Source: Isoetes taiwanensis (lineage: Eukaryota > Streptophyta > Lycopodiopsida > Isoetales > Isoetaceae). From it: a DNA stretch of 64,000 bases. Numbering within the stretch: position 1 is the stretch's first letter; every line of letters begins with the position of its first letter. The notes under the pieces were generated by a model. It saw nothing but the letters and a program-made list of their open reading frames with translations, had not been told where the DNA came from and made no database searches. Below, in pieces: positions 55,700 through 64,000 of this stretch. The stretch spans positions 21,466,677 to 21,530,676 of the forward strand of contig JAJEKV010000011.1 of assembly GCA_021234155.1 (NCBI GenBank), given 5' to 3'. The position numbers and the translations under genes are program-made.

Positions 55700-58600
55700 T
55701 GCATCTTATCTATCTGACGGTCGAGATGAATGCCTCGACGTCGAAGGTATAGGCATTATATATGTTAAGATAATGGTTATCAAAGCATAAAATTGCTTTC
55801 TAAACTAATTTTCACTTAAAAAATTAGATACTGTGAATATAAAACTTTAATTTTCAGTCATCTAGAAAACTTTAAAATTTGACAATTGAGATAGTTTATG
55901 AATGAGACTTGATGGTTTGATAAGCAATTGACTTAAAACTATTATAAGGATTGTGATGCAAAAAGCAGCGCCCAAATCTTGTTTTTGAAGTCATTTGGAG
56001 CATATTTGGCATGATAATGAGTATTATGTTATTCAATATTAAGGGAATGCACAATTATGGACCTATTTGGCTAATATCGGAAGACCCGTAGATTTCATGT
56101 TCTCAAGGTTATTATTATTTTTTATTGCGCTGCAAATTGTTTGAAGAAAGCACCAATGAATGTGATTGGTAGAGATTGAAGATCAGGATCGCATAGGTGT
56201 CAGAATCTTGGAAACCAAGAAAGTTCCCCTAAATTTTGATTCTCACCTTTTGTGCCACATGCATGGCAAAGATTAAATAATTTTTAATGGTTCAGATTTG
56301 GATGAAAATGTACGAAAGAAATGGACGTGAATAGAAAACACCTTTTTGTGCCTATTCATGACTGCTTCCTGCTTTCGGCCTGAGCGTCCTTGATACAGAT
56401 TCGGTCCATCGATGTTGTGCATGATGTTTTCTTTTGTTTATAGATTAGATGATGATAATAATTGTGAGAGTGAATAATTCCTATTTGTGTGTGTGGTAAT
56501 GAAATTCCATTAAAACAAATCATGATTGTGTGTTTGGAAGCTAGTTTCTAACAGGACTTTTTAGACCCTCTAGAATATATACAAATATGCCAAATCATAA
56601 CTTGCTCTTGGGTGTATATCCTAATTGAACATCATGTCCATTAATATACCACTTGGGATGGTGTTTGCCACCTTTACATAGGACTTTGAATATTTAATTG
56701 CTCTCTTTGGTCTTTGATCAATTACATAGGCAAGTCATCTCCATTTAGCTCCACTCTAGTAGTTTTTTATCAAGCTTTAATCCTCTATCCCTGCACTTTT
56801 CAATCTTACCACATTTTCACATTTCTAAATGGTTACAATGTCTCCCTAGCTGCACATGGTCTGAATAATAATTGTCTCATACACCCAAGCAGTTTCTCAC
56901 AGATGTTAATCTTGTTGTGACTCATCAGCACACAGACTTTCACATTGTATCTAGTAGACTATGATTTCCGATATACCCATACAACATCCGTATATCAACA
57001 CTATAAAAAAAATCAGCATAATTACTTATACTTGGATACTCTTTATAGAAATCTAGTGCCCCAGCAGTAAATGTTAGCCCCAATACGCATGCCTGCAAAT
57101 GGAGACAACTATTTTACATCAAGAACGAGATGTATAGTAATGATAGAAATGTCAGCCTCATGATTCTATAGCAGTAAAAATCAATCTTTTCATCGACAAT
57201 AGATAGATGGGTACATTTACATCATAAGATAATATGTTTTTGATAGTCAAGTGGTGTGAATCATTCTTTGTTAATCAAGGTAAAAACAAGTTATCCTGCC
57301 ATTGGTCTTGACAAGTTAGTTAAGCCTAGATTAAAAATAAAAGATGAACTCATGTGGTTTGCAAATTTGGCCATATAATTGATATACCTTAGTAAGATGT
57401 GCAACATGAATGAAAACAGTCTGAGTAGTTGGCTTGGGCAAATCAGAGACTACTATATGGAGTGCTCTTACATCCTCCTCGAGGGCCTTCACAGTTAAGA
57501 AGAATAAATCTATTAACTAGCTACACAAAGTGTCTTGAAGATCATCTGGAGAGTGTTCCAAAGGATTGCAATTTGCAGTGCATTTAAACATTTGACAACT
57601 TGTGTTATGTATACTCTGTAAACAACTACATACAAATCCTCCCTGTGCTCTATTACAGGACAATGCGCCTAAACTATAGAGTATCAATCGTGGAGTAATA
57701 ATCCAAAAAGTGGAAGCATGAATATGGTATATCCACATGACTACTACATTCGGGGAATGAGAACTTGGAACAAATGCTCAATTTATTTTTGGACTTAGCT
57801 TAGCATCTCTGAGTATCAGTTTTTACTTAAAGGTGAGTAGCCTGGCTGTTTGAGTTTTAGTTCTAGATAAAATAACTGGTATTTAGTCTATCATGCCAGG
57901 ATAGAAGCTCTAGTTCCACGAGGGGAGTCATTGGCGATCTCATAAAAGATAGAGATAATGGGTAAGGAATTGACTTGTCACCTTGTAATGTGTTCGGCCC
58001 TAACTCAATGTGAACTATCGGATGGAAAAAAGATTTCAAAGAGGACCACGTTTTGGCTTGTCATTGTTGTTGGCCCCTTCTATTTCTGCACATAGCCTTA
58101 TTGCAGTTTTTGAGATGGAGAACAAAAACTTCTATTCGAGGGGAGCTTTCTATACCAAGACTTCAGCTGTTTTTACTTATCCTCTCTCTTCCATGCTTAT
58201 GCCAGACTTCTGCATTTGTCATTAGAGGTATGAAAGTTCGTGGTTTCCAACATCTTTTTCACTTGTCTAATGTTTTAGTTTGCCTTTTATTTCCCTTTGT
58301 AACTGGCATAATCATCGGTGTACTCCTCCTCGCAATTCCTACAGCTTTCTTGCTATCTCTCATTCTCTTCCTCTTTATCGTTGTTTTGGATCTGCCTTAG
58401 AACCTTTTGTTAGCTGACCTTATAGAAATAACATTGATTTCCAATATCTCAAAGCAATGCAGCAGTGGCAAACACTACTCCTGAGCTTGTGGTGTTTCTT
58501 AACCGTGAAGCATAACTCCCACCGAGGACCTAATCCTAAATCCAGTACTCGCAGAAGCCAATGAGAATAGAAGTAGACAAATCTATGCTTGTGGCTGTCA

Positions 58601-58740
58601 TCATTTGCTTAGAAAATCTGATCTGCCATTCACCAGAACTATAGAATACGTGAACCATTACCCAAATGAAGGAAAGGGCGAAAGAAGATGGAAGCCGACA
58701 TGGCAATAGAAGAACACAATGTTTTCATCAGATTATTGGT
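55700..58740. other. AT-rich DNA, no gene recognised
   Basis: No supported gene. The plus-strand ORF at 58053-58400 (115 codons) is unusually hydrophobic (NVLVCLLFPFVTGIIIGVLL, LSLILFLFIVVLDL) and would form two membrane helices. It overlaps another frame and has no recognised relatives, so I leave it unassigned. Confidence 0.45.
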
Positions 58741-58754
58741 AGCTTTCTATTTTG

Positions 58755-59190
58755 GCAATTAATATTTAATAAACAAGACAACGTCGTCGGAGGGTTGTCA
58801 TTTTCTATTTTTTGCGGCCCGGTTAATATTTAATAAACAAGACACTGACGCATCATAGGGTTGTCGTCTTTGTCTACTGAGAAGTTCTAGTTGCTTGTGA
58901 TGATTTGGGACATGTATTGCGTAACTGTGTACAACGGTGTCTAGAGTTGTTGTTTGGTGGAGCATCAAGTAGGCTTGTCGATCTTAAAGTCTGCATTTGT
59001 CAAAATTAACAGCATGCAATACTTGTGGAGTGAGAGTGAGTGAGGGTTTTAAATCATTATTGATTCTTTTGTCCGGCCAATCGGCTCATCGATCTTAAAG
59101 TCTGCATTTGTCAAACTTAACAACGTGCAATACTTGTAGACTAAGGGAGAGTGAGGGTTTCAAATCATTATTGATTTTTTGCTTGGCCCA
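58755..59190. repeat. Two tandem duplications
   Basis: A ~70-bp unit containing TTAATATTTAATAAACAAGA and GGGTTGTC is doubled at 58757-58873. A ~110-bp unit containing ATCTTAAAGTCTGCATTTGT, CAATACTTGT and AAATCATTATTGATT is doubled at 58978-59178. Confidence 0.88.
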
Positions 59191-59271
59191 TTTTATCCAT
59201 TGTGGTCGGTGGTTAAATAAGCATGCGTCAATATGAGGAGATTAGGCACATTGCTATCAAACATCAAGTTG

Positions 59272-59860
59272 TTTTTTTTTTTTTGAAGAGCGACAATTTA
59301 TTATCAAGGAAAATCAAGATACATACAAGAGACCTCTGACATGGGACTCAAAACCTAGAGGACGAAATAGTCCACTAAGCAAAACCACCCAAACACAGAG
59401 TATAATCATAATCCTTGTGCCACCTTGAGGCGTTTAATGGCCTCATCACAGTCATCATGTTCTACGTCATCGAGATGATCATCAACGGACATCAAATTCT
59501 CATGCCATTGAATAGTGCGAGGCAGGATAGCCTCATGAGATGATATCACAGACTTCTTCCTCGTTGCCTTCTTCCAATTGACCTGTTGCCATGACTCTTT
59601 AGCGCATTGAAGATTAGGACCATCAGTCATAACAACCTCAGAAGCATGAGAGGCAGAAGCAGCAACGTGGAGAGTAGTAGGAACTATAATTGCAGCTGAT
59701 GGTGCTAAGGATGACACCATCGGAACTGTATCTAGAGCATCTTCCACAGCCGAGGAATGCAAAGCAACCGGCAAAGGTTGATCATGTATAGATGAAGAAA
59801 TAACAATGGGAGCTTGAACTTGGGAAGAATGTTGAACAAGCCGCTCCAAATTTGGGACTC
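59272..59860 (-). mobile_element. LINE remnant with poly(A) tail
   Basis: A 13-base T run at 59272-59284 is the poly(A) tail of a minus-strand insertion. The DNA after it (ACAATTTATTATCAAGGAAA, then ACTCAAAACCTAGAGGAC) resembles the 3' end of the LINE at 20486. The ORF at 59406-59849 (147 codons) ends EAIKRLKVAQGL and has ESWQQVNWKKATRKK, similar in style to plant LINE ORF1 tails; no RT is present. If it is ORF1, the element has lost everything between ORF1 and the 3' UTR. The 5' edge near 59860 is approximate. Confidence 0.6.
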
Positions 59861-60570
59861 AATAGTATTTTATTTACCCTATTGTAAATGATATGATGAC
59901 TCTTTCTTCATGGCTGTTAGAGAGTTGGTTATATGTGGATATACTGCTACTACTTGATGGCATTTTTAGAGGAAGTTAATGTGGTAAGTTAATTCTTCAC
60001 TGGAAGCATATCAGATGATTTAATTCTGTTGTGTTTTCTGAATCCTTTGTTTTATGCTAATTTTTGGATAGTGCGACCACATGCACATCTATGTAAGCCA
60101 TTTTCATTTTGTAAATCCTTTGCTTTATGTAGATTAACCTTGGGTTTTAAGGTGTCTATCATTACCACATGTAATTCTACAATAGGGGGTTATGATTCTA
60201 CCATTCGGTAGCTATATCCAAAGATCACCTTCACCGCCTCAGGCTCCACGGGTTCTTCCATGGATCTACAACACTGATGGGGCATTGTGGCTTTGGAGGA
60301 TGCATGAGATAGGACCTTGTCACAATGGTAAGAGTCTTGCATTTTATTTCTTATTGGGATCATCTTTCGCTAAACGTTATCTAACGAAAGCCAAGTTCTG
60401 TATAGATCTATTATTTTCATCTTGAAGGAACCTCTAGCTCTGTAAGGCCCAATGCAGGAGTTTGGAGGCACATTTATTGGACAAGTTTATGTGGCATACC
60501 CCTTTCCGTGGATGTTAAAATATACTTCCTTCCTTCCTTCCTTTAAAAAGTAAAATCTCGACTTTATTTG
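59861..60570. other. No gene recognised
   Basis: Spacer between the LINE remnant and the LTR. A (TTCC)n microsatellite lies at about 60526-60543. The ORF at 60192-60425 has no recognised content. Confidence 0.5.
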
Positions 60571-62117
60571 TGTGGCGTTCCGCATTATTTATATGGTATC
60601 ACGTATAAATATCTTACGACCGTCACGTAGTAGGAATATCGCCACCATGGGGTATGTTAACCTAGGGGTTGACCTAAAGGGATTATTTTAGCTATGCTAA
60701 ATTAATAGAACCTAATTAAGTGTATTTTTGTCTTAATTAACCTAATTAAGCAATTAGTTAATTAATGACATGCCACCTGCCCAAATCGATTGGGCAAGGC
60801 GGGGTTTCCAATATAGGACACCCAAATTGGGGCTTTTTGCCCCAATTCGAATAGGAAGCGATTGGAGATGGAGGAGGGAAGCGGCAGCCGGGCACCCTTG
60901 GTTAGTGAGATGGAGCATCCCAAGACCCGATTTGTGGTTAGTCGTTAGGTTTCTTTGTTGATCTATAGCATGGCGCCTCTACGTGGTGTGTTCTCTCTCG
61001 TGTGTGTTTCTCTGTGGTTTACTGCTAGGCTAACCCTTGTTTGATATGGTGAGTATTCTTATCTCTAGTTTACGTATGTGCTTTGGTTGATGGTTTAGTA
61101 GTTCTTTGCCTAGTTAGCACTCAGAGTCGGGGGATTCTGGGTAGAGACCTCACGAGCCCATGTATTGTAGTATGCTCCTAGATAGAGCCTGTATTATCCC
61201 ATTAGATGCGGCACATTGTGTACAAGATCCCACCCATTTTGTGGAATCTATGGCATCATTGAAGCACCGGACAAGGGGCCGTAGTGATGAAGTGTGGGGT
61301 GGGGTCTACTTTGAGCATAAAGGCTACGGGGACTCCTTTGGTGAGCTAGGCCTAATATTTTGGACTTGCGTGGGGGCGGGTATGGGTCGACACTCCACGG
61401 GTGCAGTGGTGTGATCATCACGTACTTTGAAAGATAAAGTTAGGGAGTAGGTCGAGATGCGGATGCGGGGGTGCTGATGCGGCCGTATTATCTAGCTCAC
61501 CCATGGATTCTTTGCGACTACGGGAAGGGACACTTCGACCTGCCTCATCCGGACCCGGGGAGATGTAACCCGAGTAGTATACGAAGGGTGATTCCTTGGG
61601 ATTGCGTCTCACGGGAAGGCCACAATGGCGCCATAGCGATTCAGCTCATCTGCAAAGTGTGCCTGGGAGGCCCGGATGGAGTGGACAACCCTAGCCTTTG
61701 TTCTATGCCGATAGCGCCCGGAGTTATACCTCTGTCTGCTGATCTCTTGAGGCCCGAGCCGTCGGTCCATCCTCGCAGTGCGAGGCGAGGGGGTAGAACA
61801 CTGGGGTTTGGGGTGTTTTCCTTAGGACTAGATGCATCTTCTTTTGCCGTTAGTACTTGGATGGATGTGCCACCCGCCATTGGTGGTTATTTATGTATGA
61901 TTTATGATGTATGCTAACATGTATTCGGCTTCCAGCGACTTAGGAGTCCCATTGAAGGCGTGGGCGAATGACACCTCAGGTGTCCTTCACCGGGCATCTT
62001 TCTATGGATGGTCGAGGAGTTAGGCGGAGGGGCCCTGCTCATGGTGAGCTGATTGCCATGGGAGGGGAAGTCCCTGTATGTATCGTCCGGGCCGTATATA
62101 TTCGGGGGGCGTCCTGA
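60571..62117 (+). repeat. LTR related to the gypsy LTR at 7913
   Basis: It starts TGTGGCGTTCC (compare TGTGACGTTCC). It shares the ATAAATA-TATCTTACGACCGTCAC block near the start and the 'gccgtatatattcggggggcgtc' block at its end. The middle is alignable in pieces (for example TGGGTAGAGACC near 61138 with GGGTAGAGACCT near 8613, and GGGGAGATG blocks). Length is about 1.55 kb. It is followed by a primer-binding-site-like stretch, so it is more likely a 5' LTR than a solo LTR. The ORFs at 61160-61414 and 61471-61917 lie inside the LTR and are judged spurious. Confidence 0.8.
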
Positions 62118-62129
62118 TGGTACCGAGCC
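62118..62129 (+). promoter_or_regulatory. Primer-binding-site-like stretch
   Basis: TGGTACCGAGCC directly follows the LTR and resembles the initiator-methionine tRNA primer site TGGTATCAGAGC with one deletion and a substitution. Its position supports a 5' LTR reading. Confidence 0.6.
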
Positions 62130-62550
62130 ATGGTATTTGGTTGATCGAAATCATAGCATTGACCAAATCTCTAACACGTTAGTTCGGTAGTTGAGCGGGA
62201 GTTTAAGCTAGTTGGACTGCCTAACTTTTCGGTGGTTTAGTCTTGTGCTAGGTTGATGTAACAAATTGTTTGAGATTTAGGAATTTTAGGGTGATTTTGG
62301 AGGGAAAAAGGTGTAGTTGGAGGACCCAGTTTTAGATGGGCTATAACTTTTAATAGGTAACTCGGATGAAGGCGAAAATGGCTCCAACGGCTCGTGCACA
62401 TCGCAAATACCCTAGGGGCACATTTCCCGAGGTCAAAATGGCGACCCAAGGCTAGAATCAAAGGTCGTTACTGCTTGGGTTGGGTGTTTAGAATCGAAAA
62501 TTAGGGACGTATTTTGCACTTAGCGCACCTATACGGTCCGCCGTATAAAA
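62130..62550 (+). other. Internal leader of the second gypsy element
   Basis: Non-coding DNA after the primer site, similar in style to the leader at 140-310. No gag ORF is seen before the SINE or before the window ends, so the element is either long-leadered, truncated or interrupted. Confidence 0.5.
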
Positions 62551-62726
62551 TTTTTTTTTTTTTTAAGTTCTCTCTTTATGTTCTATCCCTTTGTTATACA
62601 TATTTAATGTTCTGTTTTATCCAGTTAGCAGTTCTTTTAAGCAAAAGGTACATCATGGGATTGAACCCCTGACCTTCTGCACCCAAGCGAACACCTTCAA
62701 CGATAAGCCAATTTCTTTCTTAAAGG
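62551..62726 (-). mobile_element. tRNA-derived SINE
   Basis: On the minus strand the head reads TGGCTTATCGTTGAAGG (box A-like) and GGGTTCAATCCC (box B-like), 30-40 bp apart as in a tRNA-type polymerase III promoter. A ~110-bp AT-rich body ends in 14 A (T run 62551-62564). It is not a functional tRNA: the cloverleaf cannot be completed from this sequence. Target-site duplication was not established. Confidence 0.6.
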
Positions 62727-64000
62727 GATATAACCCTTTTTCCAGTATTTATAGTACATCTATTCCATATTTAAATACGAGGGCTTGCCTTTGGTAAACC
62801 CATGTTGTGGAGGCAACAACTCCCGGAGCAAGCCCTCTCGTCACAACTCCGCTAGGAACAAGCTCTCGCCATAGCGGCTGGAGTAAGTAGTCTTCCATAT
62901 GCGGAGTCGACCTCTCTGCGCCATGGCCGACCTCCGTAGGCCGGCTCTGCACTATCGTTTTTCTTCCTGCATGGCGCCTTTCAATGCTTACATCGACATG
63001 GCCAAGTTCGATGTTAATCTCATAACGTGGCGAGCGGACCAGCGATTCGAGGAAGGGGCCGAATTCCTCATTTCAGCGCTGACCGGAGGCTGCGTCGTGG
63101 AACTTTGCAAGTGGGCATAAACCAATATCTTATCCCGCACACCTAGAATGCAACCTTGTCCTTTTATTACGCCCCATTCATTACGATGAGGAAATGCTTC
63201 CTCTATGTATTCAATGGATATAATAACCCATCTCTTTACTATTCAATAGTAGCTTTGTCTTTTTAATGTAAACCATTCGAGTCTAAAAATTCTTCGTCCT
63301 TAATTTTAATTAAACTTGAGCCGCCACATGACTCTGCCTATTGTTATCTCAACTTGCAGTACATCTTCACTCGTTTCAATTCTACACAAGGATATTCTAC
63401 CATACTGGAATTCCGTTTAGTTGTTCTCTTACAATTATACTAATATATCAATCTAATAGAAACCAACCATTATTTTAGCATTAAGTTCCACAAATGAACT
63501 TACAAATTCAAAAGGGATTATGTGAATATCCCAAAGGGCGATTACCACCCAAATACCTCTCAAGATAGGCCTCTTCTATTAAAAAGGATCTTGGTGAATT
63601 CAACTCACCATGTTGTCCTAAGACATGGAGTCTTCTTCTCTAAGCCATGCACCAAATCTTTTAAATAACCTTTTTTAGTTCTTACGCCTTTCAAGCGAAA
63701 TCTATCTTTGCATGTTAGCAAAGACCATCCTTCATGTTAGGTAATAACCTTCCTATCCAGATCGCTAGATATCATCAATAAGGGTTCTTCATTCCTTTTT
63801 TTTAATATGTTTTATATGTTTATGATCGATTTTTTAATATCCGGCCCTTCGCGGCACGCAGTAGACAATTCACCGTTGGTTTGTGACCTTTATTGGTAGA
63901 GTCACCAATCCATTTACTCCTTCGTCTTCGTTAACGTTAGTCTTGTGGCCTCTAAGCGCTATTATATAGCCCCTTATATTTGTCAACCCACCTATCATTG
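62727..64000. other. No gene recognised to end of window
   Basis: 62780-63120 is GC-richer and has a 73-codon plus-strand ORF (62899-63120, YIDMAKFDVNLITWRADQRF) without a recognised family. After 63120 the DNA is AT-rich and featureless. Confidence 0.45.

Noticed and set aside
59406-59849. Stand-alone host gene of 147 codons
   Set aside because: Directly followed by a LINE-like 3' end and poly(A) tail, so a LINE remnant is the simpler reading.
61471-61917. 148-codon ORF in the right-hand LTR
   Set aside because: Same reasons: within an LTR, no recognisable domain, and opposite-strand frames of similar length.
62640-62720. tRNA gene on the minus strand
   Set aside because: A and B box-like blocks are present, but the acceptor and anticodon stems cannot be formed and a poly(A) tail follows; a SINE explains it better.

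Overview
This is nuclear DNA of a land plant: AT-rich, intron-containing and very rich in transposons. The plant assignment rests on a chromovirus-type Ty3/gypsy element with long LTRs, Helitrons with the GC hairpin and CTAG end, a Mutator-type MITE, CACTA-like ends, and remnants of conserved genes (an MRNIP/UPF0544-like gene, a RecQ helicase, an ankyrin-RCC1 protein of the Arabidopsis AT3G03790 type). A ParB-DNA methyltransferase-like gene and an HUH Rep-like gene make me favour a seed-free plant (fern, lycophyte or bryophyte), but that is inference. I found no fully intact housekeeping gene. Almost everything recognisable is a mobile element or a broken or captured gene.

Layout. 1-9557: 3' part of a frameshifted Ty3/gypsy chromovirus (gag, protease, RT, RNase H, integrase, chromodomain remnant, polypurine tract, 1.6-kb 3' LTR); its 5' LTR is outside the window. 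9558-10136: a Ty1/copia scrap, then a truncated LTR of the same gypsy family. 10137-16160: the most unusual locus, a multi-exon minus-strand gene (exon 1 at 14649-14676, stop near 10649) whose product combines a ParB/sulfiredoxin-like region with a degenerate beta-class N4/N6 DNA methyltransferase. Its first intron holds eight 16-bp palindromes (consensus GATCGCGNCCGCGATC), mostly about 33 bp apart, and looser copies lie on both sides of the gene. 16500-17060: RecQ4/5-like helicase pseudogene. 17375-21964: a 0.6-kb duplication flanking a broken plant gene (copy 1), a MITE and a LINE 3' end.

23113-32771: two Helitrons joined head to tail, both on the minus strand; the first carries an MRNIP-like gene fragment. 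34178-40852: the intact paralogue (copy 2) of the gene at 18158, separated from its own upstream region by a 5.4-kb insertion with 5-bp flanking repeats (CTCAG). 40961-49560: exploded ankyrin-RCC1 gene. Its ankyrin and RCC1 parts are separated by 5.4 kb that include an HUH endonuclease (replitron-like) pseudogene, itself split by a MITE. 49561-60570: mostly featureless AT-rich DNA with many short tandem duplications and a LINE remnant. 60571-64000: a 5' LTR or solo LTR related to the first gypsy family, a primer-binding-site-like stretch, leader DNA and a tRNA-derived SINE.

How it fits together: the window records nested insertions into and around a few low-copy plant genes. Three features stand out as possibly undescribed: the ParB-methyltransferase gene with its palindromes, the HUH Rep-like remnant, and the abutting Helitrons with captured exons. 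Short imperfect tandem duplications (about 20-150 bp) occur throughout and look like a mutational signature of this genome.
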